DNA from: JBLHOS01 sp047623825
GTDB lineage: Bacteria > Pseudomonadota > Alphaproteobacteria > Rhodobacterales > Rhodobacteraceae
Length of the DNA stretch: 13,605 nucleotides
Reading direction: 5' to 3'
NCBI GenBank assembly: GCA_047623825.1
Contig: JBLHOS010000081.1
Coordinates: 1-13,605, forward strand
Shown piece by piece: positions 1-7,504 of this stretch. The position numbers and the translations under genes are program-made. The notes under the pieces are model-generated. The model saw only the letters and a list, made by a program, of their open reading frames with translations, did not search any database and was not told the DNA's origin. Every line of letters begins with the position of its first letter. The first letter of the stretch is position 1.

Positions 1-203
1 TCATTGAAAACATCGAGCCTTACCGCGGTTGCAAGCAATCGCCTACCGGCCAGTGGGAGGCGCAAGACTTCGCCACACAATGGCTCTGGACTTACAACAA
101 TGACCGCCCGAATATGGGCATCGGCGGCATAACACCCGCCCAGAAACTGAAATGACCGCTTAAGTTCTACGGCCGCACTCCCTTAAAAATGGGGGGATTA
201 CCA
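1..203 (+). mobile_element. Right end of an IS3-family insertion sequence (partial)
   Basis: This is the 3' end of an insertion sequence whose left part lies outside the window. It holds the last codons of an IS3-type transposase (stop at 153-155) and a short non-coding tail with a run of six G (191-196), ending in ATTACCA at 203. IS3-family elements end in CA, so 203 is the probable right tip. The left inverted repeat and target duplication cannot be checked here. The family call comes from the transposase C-terminus. Confidence 0.75.
3..155 (+). CDS. IS3-family transposase OrfB, C-terminal fragment
   Basis: The frame is open from the window edge to TGA at 153-155 and encodes 50 residues. 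It contains the signature WLWTYNNDRPNMGIGG followed by TPAQKLK, the C-terminal end of the DDE integrase-type OrfB of IS3-family elements (rve domain). The catalytic residues lie upstream of the window. One oddity: between IENIE and EAQDFATQWL there are about 13 residues (PYRGCKQSPTGQW) that I do not expect in this family, and the usual short tail after KLK is missing. This copy may therefore be altered. The family is clear; activity cannot be judged. Confidence 0.8.
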   Translation: MENIEPYRGCKQSPTGQWEAQDFATQWLWTYNNDRPNMGIGGITPAQKLK

Positions 204-464
204 TGGCACTCTTGTCGTCGCTTCGGAGCGGCCTTTTAGGAACAAAATAATTTTCCATGATCGGCAGCCTTACTCTCGAAAGCAGCTAATTACCAAATTA
301 AAACTCATTGCTGCTTCGTCCCGCATAGAAAGCCTTCATGCAGATAGCAGCAAACGTCCGCTTCCCGCCCTTAGTGCCGAAATCTACTGGATGCGGCAAC
401 GGTGATTAAGGTCGACCTAACATTAGCGTTAGCAGCGAACTACGTATTCGATCTTTTGAGAGAG
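204..464. other. Intergenic DNA next to the IS, no gene seen
   Basis: No reading frame of credible length, RNA gene or clear terminator was found. The stretch lies between the presumed IS tip and the stop of the unknown 173-aa gene on the minus strand. It looks like neutral filler that came with, or was left behind by, mobile DNA. Confidence 0.5.
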
Positions 465-986
465 CTAAGAAACCTGCCTGTTTTCAAGGAAGCGATACGC
501 CTCAAGAATAGTCGAGGTCAGCCCATCGAAAAAGCCCGGCACACTGATGTCTAAGAGGTCTGCGGGTGCATCCTCTACATTTGCGATGATGCCTTCTGTT
601 GATTTTATACAGAACAGGGAGCTTGGGGCGTTGAGTAACTCCCGATAACTCGCGCCTTTTCCGTGTTTCAGCACGTTGACCGCCAGATAATATTGGTGGA
701 CCCTATCCGCGAGGTCAGTTTGCTCAGATTTTAACAGCAGTGATTTCAATTTTTGCGAAAACGGACCCCGCCTAAAGTGGTGCTGCATCCGTGCTTCGAA
801 AAGAGAGAAGATATCTATCGCCGCCAATTTAAGCGCAACAGTTTCAACGCGAAGTTCTTCAAGTTGGGCGTCGGACGCGTTCTGGCCATTCGCAAGTTCC
901 AAAACTTCAGAAATTCGATCTTCATACGTCTTTGCATTGGCCTTCGCGGCCGCAATTAGTTCAGGTACGCCCTGCAAAGCTCCCAT
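465..986 (-). CDS. Hypothetical protein, 173 aa, helical, not recognised
   Basis: I cannot assign a named family. The start at 986 is supported by a good ribosome-binding site (AAGGAG, 7 nt before the ATG), so the gene is probably real. The protein is predicted soluble and largely alpha-helical, with no signal peptide or membrane segment. A polar helical region at residues 45-100 (LFEARMQHHF at about 62-71) leads into a His/Lys-rich segment, VNVLKHGKGASYREL (103-117), which looks like the functional core. The Asn..Lys-His-Gly arrangement vaguely recalls HEPN-type helical domains, but that is only an impression. It stands alone between an IS end and non-coding DNA on the distal side of a tRNA gene, a typical accessory-gene position. 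Its codon composition is not strikingly different from its neighbours. Confidence 0.7.
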   Translation of the reverse strand: MGALQGVPELIAAAKANAKTYEDRISEVLELANGQNASDAQLEELRVETVALKLAAIDIFSLFEARMQHHFRRGPFSQKLKSLLLKSEQTDLADRVHQYYLAVNVLKHGKGASYRELLNAPSSLFCIKSTEGIIANVEDAPADLLDISVPGFFDGLTSTILEAYRFLENRQVS

Positions 987-1435
987 CTCTCATTCTCCTT
1001 AAGTTTCAACCTCCTTTAAGCTATACGGCTGAGAATGATAGTGTCGCGATGGGTTAATTCGGTCCGCCCAATCTGGATTTTGACATCAGGTCGCAGTGTT
1101 GTGGCGGTTCGATTGCGAGACACATGTTCTGCCGAGCGGACCTTGGTGCGTCTCGCAGCGAACGACTACTTCCCGCCCACATCGACTATTATTCGACTCT
1201 GGCTCCGCTGCCTACGATGGCGGATGTAGGTGGTAATCGCGAATCCGTCAAGCCGAACTGACGGTAAAATACTTTCCTTTTCAGGCGCGTAATTGAGGGT
1301 GGAGGCCTATAGCCCAAATCTGATCATCCATCTCTCAACCCGATTTAGCAACAGATCTTAGGGGGATGAATGGGTTAATAAAGATCGACTTGCGGAGCGA
1401 TTTATATAATGCAAACAACGGTTTATTTTTTTATC
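987..1435. other. Non-coding stretch at the 3' side of tRNA-Thr
   Basis: About 450 bp hold no gene that I can support. The only content is the ribosome-binding site of the 173-aa gene (just after 986) and, next to the tRNA end, an A/T-rich tract (about 1400-1435) containing TTTATTTTTTTATC. On the tRNA's strand this reads as A-rich rather than U-rich, so it is not a textbook terminator. A short open frame at 1035-1229 on the plus strand has no ribosome-binding site and no family-like sequence, and I do not accept it as a gene. Confidence 0.5.
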
Positions 1436-1511
1436 TGGTGCCCCAAGACGGATTCGAACCGCCGACCTACTATTTACGAAACAGTTGCTCTACCGGCTGA
1501 GCTATTGGGGC
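1436..1511 (-). tRNA. tRNA-Thr, anticodon CGU
   Basis: The 76-nt cloverleaf folds completely. It has a 7-bp acceptor stem GCCCCAA/TTGGGGC, D-stem GCTC/GAGC, anticodon stem ACTGT/ATAGT with one G-T pair, 7-nt loop TTCGTAA giving anticodon CGT, 5-nt variable loop AGGTC, T-stem GGCGG/CCGTC around TTCGAAT, and an encoded A-CCA end. It reads ACG threonine codons. U36 and A37 make it a likely substrate for t6A modification by TsaD, whose gene is in this window. Its 3' end faces the accessory side, the usual orientation for a tRNA used as an integration target. Confidence 0.96.
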
Positions 1512-1553
1512 ATGTGGCGGCCTAATAGCAAGCCACCTACTGAATGGGTAGTC

Positions 1554-3080
1554 CTAATTTCGCGCGGTTTCCGTGGTGAAAGTGATCTCATCCTCGGTCG
1601 CATCGGGTGAAAGATCTTCAGCGTCGATCACACTTTCTGGTTCTACATCAACGATGTCAGCGTTTGGGCCTGGAGCGTCGATTTCATCCGGGCTTGGTGC
1701 CTCCAGCATGCCAATGATCAGCGGCAACATTTGGGTTGGACCGGTCAACGCGGCCAAGCTTTGTGGCACCTCCTGCCAAGCCAGCGTATCAAAGATATCG
1801 CAGCTGGCGCATAGCGGCTGCCATTCTGGATGCACATGCCCGCAATTCTCACAGACCCATTGTGGCCCGCGTGAGGCCGTGATGGCTTTAGCAAGCCACG
1901 CGCGGACCATGTGATCCTCCGATCCTTCACCGCGCTCAATCGCGGCCATGATGGTCAAGGACCGCGCGTTCGGATTAGTCTCTGGCAAGTCCCCAAGGGC
2001 CCTGCGTGCGGCCGGGAAATCCTCAGTGGTGATATAAAGCTCTGCCTCCAATAGGCGGTTTTCCATATGGGTTGCGTGAACAGACAAAAGCGTGCGGAAC
2101 CGCTTCAATCGCTCAGTCGAAGTTTCGTCCGGCGCGATCGCTGCAAAGGCAGCGGCCAGATCTGGGTGGGGCTGGGTATCCCATGCCTTCTTGATGACCC
2201 GTGCGGCGACTTTGGGTTTGTTCTCGGCGATCAGGGTTTGGGCGGCAAAAACTGCGGCTGGGACCAGATCAGGCGACAGTCGGTTGGCTTCTTGGGCCGC
2301 GAGGGCAGCGGCCTCGAGCTCCCCTCGGGCCAGCGCGCTGCGCGCATCAGCCAGCGCCAAAACGGCATCGCGGCGTTTATGCACATCACGTGGCAACGCG
2401 TTTGAGCGGAGCTTGGCTGCCAGTGTCGCACGCGCGCCGTTCCAATCGGCGTATTGCGCCTGAAGTTGCAGCAAGGTGTCTTGCACTTCTTCATTCTGGG
2501 GGCGGATTGCAAAGGCCTTCTCCGCGAGTTTCAACGCAGTTTCCGTTTCGCCTGAGGCTAGTTTTTGCTTCATCAGGCCGCGTATGCCAACAAACCGGGT
2601 CCGATCATCGGCGACCAGCGCCTTGTAGGTTTCAGTTGCGCGTTTTGTATCACCAGCCATTTCAGCGGCTTGGGCCACCAAAAGATTCGTGACGGCGGGC
2701 CGATTAAGATATTTTTCTGCCCGCTCGGCCTTGCGCATCGCCAACCGCCCTTCGCCAGAGGCGAGTGCGAGCATGCCATCTGCCAGCGCCTGATAGCCCT
2801 TTTGTTCCCCGCGCCGATGAAAATAGCGTGAAAGTGCAGTCTCATCACCATTCAAAAACCGCAGCGTCGCCACTGTCAGCCCTGCCAGACGCAGCAAGAC
2901 AAAGACGGCCAGCAGCAGGCCGAGTGCGGCGATAACCGCCGCAATCGGTGTCAGCGCAAATTCGCGCCCACCAACCGTGATCAGCACCACATCGCCCATT
3001 TCCAGAAGGTATCCCGCACCAAGCGTTAGACTGGCAACGATCACCACAAACAGCAGAATTTTCAGCAAGGACCACAGCAT
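1554..3080 (-). CDS. hemY: HemY-type TPR membrane protein
   Basis: HemY-family inner-membrane TPR protein, 508 aa, linked by family context to the late steps of tetrapyrrole synthesis; its exact biochemical job is not settled. Two N-terminal membrane helices (about residues 3-25 and 44-65) are followed by a long helical repeat region (about 95-400) with A/L-rich TPR-like pairs. Near the C-terminus is a zinc-ribbon or rubredoxin-like knuckle with two Cys pairs, WVCENCGH and LCASC (Cys at about 410, 413, 424, 427). The tail from 460 is acidic and low-complexity. The ATG at 3080 fits the site AAGGA (8 nt away) better than the TTG one codon earlier. It follows the Mic60-like gene after 11 bp and is almost certainly co-transcribed with it. 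The Cys knuckle resembles the one that ends LapB/YciM. Confidence 0.9.
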   Translation of the reverse strand: MLWSLLKILLFVVIVASLTLGAGYLLEMGDVVLITVGGREFALTPIAAVIAALGLLLAVFVLLRLAGLTVATLRFLNGDETALSRYFHRRGEQKGYQALADGMLALASGEGRLAMRKAERAEKYLNRPAVTNLLVAQAAEMAGDTKRATETYKALVADDRTRFVGIRGLMKQKLASGETETALKLAEKAFAIRPQNEEVQDTLLQLQAQYADWNGARATLAAKLRSNALPRDVHKRRDAVLALADARSALARGELEAAALAAQEANRLSPDLVPAAVFAAQTLIAENKPKVAARVIKKAWDTQPHPDLAAAFAAIAPDETSTERLKRFRTLLSVHATHMENRLLEAELYITTEDFPAARRALGDLPETNPNARSLTIMAAIERGEGSEDHMVRAWLAKAITASRGPQWVCENCGHVHPEWQPLCASCDIFDTLAWQEVPQSLAALTGPTQMLPLIIGMLEAPSPDEIDAPGPNADIVDVEPESVIDAEDLSPDATEDEITFTTETARN

Positions 3081-3091
3081 CAATCTGTTCC

Positions 3092-4348
3092 TTAATTTGT
3101 GGTGTCTAGCGCAGCGGCAAAGGCATCCAGTGCCTCGGTCGCGGCAAGACGGGTTTGGGCCGCATTAATCCAGCTTGCAAACTCGGCTTGGGCGGGTTCG
3201 GGCAAGGTCGCAATTTTCGCCAGTGTGGTGGCCAAGTTCCCCGTGCGTATATCAGCTTCAGCGCGCGATAAGACAGCATTGGGGTCATCGCCTTCTTGCG
3301 GCTCAAGCGAGCGCCCGCCGACTTGCCCACGTAAGAACGCGCCCACACGCTCCATGGTGCTATCACCTGCGGTTTCGCGCAAGGCAACGGGTAGGGCGGC
3401 GCGGGCTGCGGTGGGGAATTGCGATTGAAGTTCCTCCAGCGTTGGCACGCCGGTTTCGGCCGCTGCTCGCAGGGCGTCTGGCGCAGCTTGACCGGTCCCC
3501 GCTTCAAGATGGTCTAGGGCTTGCGCAAATGGGTCGCCAGCGGCCACGGCAATTCGCAGTTGGCTAAGTGCGACGCGCGCAATTGCCGTTTCAACATTGG
3601 CAGCCGCACGTTCTTCAGCAGCCGTGATGCGGCTTTCAGAGGCTGTTGCAACTTGTTGCAAACTTTGGGCCAACGCGGTGTTTTCGGTCTGTTGCGCGTC
3701 AAGTGCAGATTGCATTTGCGCCACGGCGGCAGCCATCGCCGCGCCATCAGTACTCGCGCCATCGCCGCTCAGGATTGGGCGGGTTTCCAACGCGGAAATC
3801 TGGTCCTCGATCGCTGTTTGGGCCAATGCCATGGCCACAATTTCAGTCGTAATGCGCATCAGATCATCGGTAATAGGACTAAGATCAACAGGCTCTTGCC
3901 CAGACGAAAGGTTTGAAACTTGCGCCTCCAAGGAGGCGGCCAGATCTGCCTGAGCGGTTAAAGCCGTCGATTGTCTCTCGACCTGCGCAGCTAATTCACT
4001 GATTGACGGACCATCGCCGCCTGCGACGGGCAAAAAGCCAAAAAACGCTGTACCGTATCCGATGCCTGCAGCCACGATACCGCCCAGAAATAGCGGCAAA
4101 AATCCCGGATGCCGACGCTCAGGGGCAGGATTGGCCGAATTCTCATCTGAAGCCTGTTCGGCTGCACCCAGGATCAGCGGCTCAGCCGAGCTTGGGGTGT
4201 CATCAAGATCTTCAGTAATTTCGGCATCGGTGATCCCATCGGGGATCGCGCCGCTAGCCATTTCAGAACCGTCCGCGGCAACCTCTGTCTGCGGGATATC
4301 GTTAATCTCATGCGTGTCGTCGGATATCTTTTTGGTCGACCGGGCCAC
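3092..4348 (-). CDS. mic60: Mic60/mitofilin-like inner-membrane protein
   Basis: Alphaproteobacterial relative of mitochondrial Mic60 (mitofilin), 418 aa. The family anchors in the inner membrane and shapes it or contacts the outer membrane. The architecture fits: an acidic cytoplasmic N-terminus (1-82), one membrane helix (about 84-106, LFLGGIVAAGIGYGTAFFGF), an Ala/Gln/Glu-rich coiled coil (about 113-255), and a C-terminal mitofilin-like domain (about 257-415) beginning RVALSQLRIAVAAGDPF. The start is GTG at 4348, with an AAGGG-type site 8 nt upstream. It sits between hemD and hemY, the place where Mic60 homologues occur in alphaproteobacteria. The 94-bp gap from hemD contains a short hairpin (CCGACTCTGTCGG, 4383-4395) and could carry its own promoter. 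Family assignment rests on architecture, the C-terminal motif and context. Confidence 0.85.
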   Translation of the reverse strand: MARSTKKISDDTHEINDIPQTEVAADGSEMASGAIPDGITDAEITEDLDDTPSSAEPLILGAAEQASDENSANPAPERRHPGFLPLFLGGIVAAGIGYGTAFFGFLPVAGGDGPSISELAAQVERQSTALTAQADLAASLEAQVSNLSSGQEPVDLSPITDDLMRITTEIVAMALAQTAIEDQISALETRPILSGDGASTDGAAMAAAVAQMQSALDAQQTENTALAQSLQQVATASESRITAAEERAAANVETAIARVALSQLRIAVAAGDPFAQALDHLEAGTGQAAPDALRAAAETGVPTLEELQSQFPTAARAALPVALRETAGDSTMERVGAFLRGQVGGRSLEPQEGDDPNAVLSRAEADIRTGNLATTLAKIATLPEPAQAEFASWINAAQTRLAATEALDAFAAALDTTN

Positions 4349-4442
4349 CAGGATTTCCCTTCAAGACTAAATATGTGAATATCCGACTCTGTCGGTACCG
4401 GGATTTAACTTAGACCAGCGGGCCCCTACCCTCAAGCTGAGG

Positions 4443-5156
4443 CTAGGGAAAAATAAGTATAGAAACACGCTCAAGCATCGCATCGGCGGTTGGGCGCACA
4501 GAAACGCTGGCAAATGCCTGCAAATGCGCCGGTAATGCATCTCGCACGGCGGCGCTCAGACAAGGCAGGTGGATTTGCCCGGTCTGGGTCCCTGCCAGCG
4601 CGTCCCCCAGCAACTGCGCCGTTCGCGGTGAGAAGATCGGCAACAAGATAGGACGGTCGCCGGACATCTGCTGCAAGATCTGCGCCGGCAGCTGCATTGG
4701 GATTTGATCATAGATCGCTAATTCCCGCGCTGTTAGCCCTTTGGCAATAAGGGTTGCGACCAGATCACCGCGAACATGTACCCCGCGCAAATGTAGAATT
4801 GGCCCGGTCGCACGTTGGCCGATCATCTCAATCAGATCTGCCACCGTTCCATCCGCAGAAAAGGCGTCCAATCCATAACCCTGTGCGACCTCTGCAGTTC
4901 GCGCACCGACGCAAAAAGACAGGATTGAGCGAGTTTTGGAGATGTCGGCAAAGACACGCACTCCGTTTTCTGACGTAAACGCCAAGGCCGCGATACGGGT
5001 TAGATCGATCTCTTTGATGATAGGTTCAATCCGCAAAAGTGGCGCTGTCACAATCTCGATCCGATCGCCAAATCTGTCCCTGCACTGCTGTGCAAACCGC
5101 GCACTTTGGGCGGCGGGGCGCGTCAGGATCATCAAGGGCGCAGCATTGTCAGACAT
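4443..5156 (-). CDS. hemD: Uroporphyrinogen-III synthase HemD
   Basis: Cyclises hydroxymethylbilane to uroporphyrinogen III, inverting ring D, in the tetrapyrrole pathway; cytosolic. The protein begins MSDNAAPLMILTRPAAQSAR, with the LTRP..Q start of the family. It carries AFTSENGVR (about residues 58-66) and ILHLRGVHVRGDL in the middle and ends with a VSVRPTADAMLE segment, where the family has xxxPTxxAL. The length of 237 aa is normal. The start is uncertain: ATG 5156 gives the family length but has only a weak upstream AGGT; a GTG at 5189 would add 11 residues and run to within 4 bp of the second tsaD start codon option; ATG 5132 would begin right at MILTRP. It heads a leftward hemD-mic60-hemY unit and is divergent from tsaD. 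hemC is not in the window. Confidence 0.92.
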   Translation of the reverse strand: MSDNAAPLMILTRPAAQSARFAQQCRDRFGDRIEIVTAPLLRIEPIIKEIDLTRIAALAFTSENGVRVFADISKTRSILSFCVGARTAEVAQGYGLDAFSADGTVADLIEMIGQRATGPILHLRGVHVRGDLVATLIAKGLTARELAIYDQIPMQLPAQILQQMSGDRPILLPIFSPRTAQLLGDALAGTQTGQIHLPCLSAAVRDALPAHLQAFASVSVRPTADAMLERVSILIFP

Positions 5157-5204
5157 CCGGCGCAGTGTTACCTGCAGGGCGATCTGCACGCAATGAAGGC
5201 TATC

Positions 5205-6287
5205 ATGACACTGCCTCTAACGCTCCTTGGTATCGAAAGCAGTTGCGATGACACTGCGGCTGCGATTTTGCGTGCCGATCCGTTGGGCGTGCGGATCTTG
5301 TCGTCGGTCGTCAGTGGGCAAGCAGATCTGCATGCAGCATATGGCGGTGTCGTGCCCGAGATTGCGGCGCGTGCCCATGTTGAGCGTCTGGATCTGATGG
5401 TTGAACAAGCACTTGCGCAGGCCAAAACTGATCTGACCGAAATCGGTGCGATTGCCGTGACTGCCGGACCTGGTCTGATCGGTGGTGTGCTGTCGGGTGT
5501 AATGTTGGCCAAAGGGCTGTCGATGGGCCTTGGCGTGCCCCTGATCGGGGTCAACCATCTGGCTGGTCATGCCCTGACCCCGCGACTGACAGACGACCTG
5601 CTATTTCCATACTTGATGCTGCTGGTCTCTGGCGGCCATTGCCAGTTTCTGCGTGTTGACGGCGTTGACCGCTTTACCCGGCTGGGTGGCACAATCGATG
5701 ACGCCCCGGGGGAGGCTTTTGATAAGATTGCCAAGATCTTGGGCCTGCCGCAACCCGGCGGTCCGGCAGTTGAGGTTGAGGCGACTTTGGGCGATGAGAC
5801 CCGATTCGCTTTCCCGCGTCCCCTGATGGATCGGCCGGGTTGTGATCTGTCTTTCTCAGGGCTGAAAACTGCCGTTTTGCGCGCCCGCGATGCGTGTGTT
5901 GCGGCCAATGGTGGGCTGACACGTCAGGACCGCGCTGATCTTTGTGCCAGTTTTCAGGCCGCCGTGCGCGATGTTCTGTCCGAAAAATCGCGGCGTGCCC
6001 TGATCGGACAAAACGATTTGACCGCTTTTACTGTTGCCGGCGGGGTTGCGGCCAACACGCCTTTGCGTGCCGCCCTTTTGCGGGTCGCCCAAGATACAAA
6101 TCTTCCCTTTGTCGCACCTCCACTCGCCCTTTGCACCGACAACGCCGCGATGATCGCCTGGGTGGGATATGAGCGGTACTTGGCAGGCGATCTCGATGAT
6201 TTGTCCTTGTCAGCCCGCCCGCGCTGGCCTTTGGATCAGGTCAGCCCCGCAATGCTGGGTTTCGGCAAAAAGGGCGCAAAGGCATGA
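5205..6287 (+). CDS. tsaD: tRNA N6-threonylcarbamoyladenosine transferase TsaD
   Basis: Transfers the threonylcarbamoyl group from threonylcarbamoyl-AMP to A37 of ANN-decoding tRNAs, working with TsaB and TsaE in bacteria. Family landmarks are all present in 360 aa: LGIESSCDDTAAA (8-20), the metal-binding NHLAGHAL with His118 and His122, LLVSGGHC (139-146), DDAPGEAFDK (165-174), LSFSGLKTAV (215-224), VAGGVAANTPLR (277-288) and CTDNAAMIAW (310-319) with the metal-ligand Asp. The ATG at 5205 is chosen because GAAGG lies 5 nt upstream and the protein then starts in family fashion; an in-frame ATG at 5193 would add four residues. It is first in a four-gene rightward run and shares a 48-bp divergent gap with hemD. 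Its stop overlaps the gpsA start by 4 bp (ATGA). Confidence 0.97.
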   Translation: MTLPLTLLGIESSCDDTAAAILRADPLGVRILSSVVSGQADLHAAYGGVVPEIAARAHVERLDLMVEQALAQAKTDLTEIGAIAVTAGPGLIGGVLSGVMLAKGLSMGLGVPLIGVNHLAGHALTPRLTDDLLFPYLMLLVSGGHCQFLRVDGVDRFTRLGGTIDDAPGEAFDKIAKILGLPQPGGPAVEVEATLGDETRFAFPRPLMDRPGCDLSFSGLKTAVLRARDACVAANGGLTRQDRADLCASFQAAVRDVLSEKSRRALIGQNDLTAFTVAGGVAANTPLRAALLRVAQDTNLPFVAPPLALCTDNAAMIAWVGYERYLAGDLDDLSLSARPRWPLDQVSPAMLGFGKKGAKA

Positions 6288-7228
6288 TCGCTGTCGATAT
6301 CATTGGCGCAGGGGCGTTCGGCACAGCGCTTGCCATCACTTTTGCCAAGGCGGGCCATCCGGTCACGTTATGGGCGCGCACCGATGCTGCTATTATGCAG
6401 ACAGCACGTCAGAATATAGCGCGGCTACCGGGGTATGCTTTTCCAGATCGGCTGACAGTCACGGACGATCTAACTGATCTGACAGCGTCAACCGTTCTAT
6501 TGGCGCTACCGACCCAGTCGCTTGCTGCATTTCTGGCCAACCACCGGCTAACCGCGCAGAGGATCATTTCATGTGCCAAGGGCATCGATCTGGCCTCGGG
6601 GCGCGGTCCGACTGCGTTGATTTCTGCGGCGCACCCAAACGTCGTTGTCGCCCAATTGACCGGACCAAGCTTTGCGACGGATATCGCGGCTGGCCTGCCA
6701 ACCGCACTGACGCTGGCCTGTGCTGACGACCGTCATGGCACTGCGCTTCAAACGGCCCTTTCAACGCCTGCCTTGCGGCTTTATCGCACGACGGACGTGA
6801 TCGGTGCAGAGATGGGTGGCGCCTTGAAAAACGTGATGGCGTTGGCTGCAGGGATCGTGATCGGCCGGGGTTTGGGTGAAAGTGCGCGCGCCGCCCTGAT
6901 GGCTCGCGGGTTTGAGGAGATGCGCCGCATCGCGTTGCACCACGGCGCAGATCCCGCAACGCTGCACGGCCTGTCGGGGTTTGGTGATCTGGTCCTGACC
7001 TGCACATCAGAAAAATCACGAAATTTTCGCGCCGGTCTGGCGATAGGGCAGGGCGTCCCACTGGACCCGTCGCTGACCGTTGAGGGTGTAGCTACAGCTG
7101 CAAGCTTAGCCACACACAAAGCCCTCGATACCCCGATCTGCGATTGCGTTTACCGGCTGGTCAATGGTCTAATCGATTTTGATGAGGCGTTTGAGACGCT
7201 TTTGAACCGCCCCCTGAAGCCGGAGTAA
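6284..7228 (+). CDS. gpsA: Glycerol-3-phosphate dehydrogenase (NAD(P)+) GpsA
   Basis: Reduces dihydroxyacetone phosphate to sn-glycerol-3-phosphate for phospholipid synthesis; cytosolic. The 314-aa protein has the Rossmann motif GAGAFGTALA (8-17), a conserved SCAKGID segment with Lys99, LTGPSFA (125-131), the catalytic Lys182 in GALKN, and the C-terminal SGFGDLVLTCTS..SRN signature (231-247). The start ATG overlaps the tsaD stop (ATGA), indicating translational coupling, with AGGGCG-AAAGG-like purine runs upstream. The length and all motifs look intact. The pairing with tsaD is a common alphaproteobacterial arrangement. Confidence 0.97.
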   Translation: MIAVDIIGAGAFGTALAITFAKAGHPVTLWARTDAAIMQTARQNIARLPGYAFPDRLTVTDDLTDLTASTVLLALPTQSLAAFLANHRLTAQRIISCAKGIDLASGRGPTALISAAHPNVVVAQLTGPSFATDIAAGLPTALTLACADDRHGTALQTALSTPALRLYRTTDVIGAEMGGALKNVMALAAGIVIGRGLGESARAALMARGFEEMRRIALHHGADPATLHGLSGFGDLVLTCTSEKSRNFRAGLAIGQGVPLDPSLTVEGVATAASLATHKALDTPICDCVYRLVNGLIDFDEAFETLLNRPLKPE

Positions 7229-7231
7229 CCC

Positions 7232-7504
7232 ATGCTATTTGCCCTTATCTGTACCGATAAACCTGATCATCTTGCCGTTCGAATGACCAACCGTGACGCG
7301 CATCTGGCCTATTTCAAGGACAGCGGCATGCTTCAAATGGCCGGTCCCTTCTTGAATGATGACGATGCGATGTGCGGCTCTCTTTTGATCATTGAGGCTG
7401 ACGACATTGCAGCTGCGCAGGCGCTGGCAGCCGAAGACCCATATGCCAAAGCTGGCCTTTTTTCCGACGTCCGGATTGAGGCTTGGAAGAAGGTGATCGG
7501 CTAA
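7232..7504 (+). CDS. YciI-like protein
   Basis: A 90-aa member of the YciI family, small ferredoxin-like-fold proteins with a conserved His/Asp pair and mostly unknown substrates. Visible family features are the opening beta strand MLFALICTDKPDH, a segment RDAHLAYFKDSG with His24, a GPFLNDD turn (38-44), LLIIEADD (51-58) and AEDPYAKAGLF (67-77), ending in a WKKVIG strand. It follows gpsA after 3 bp and its stop overlaps the next ATG by one base, so it belongs to the same transcript. A specific reaction cannot be assigned. Confidence 0.9.
   Translation: MLFALICTDKPDHLAVRMTNRDAHLAYFKDSGMLQMAGPFLNDDDAMCGSLLIIEADDIAAAQALAAEDPYAKAGLFSDVRIEAWKKVIG

Noticed and set aside
2067..2692. Long overlapping plus-strand open frames opposite hemY
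   Set aside because: They have low-complexity Arg/Ala-rich sequence, no ribosome-binding sites, and lie entirely inside a well-supported gene on the other strand.
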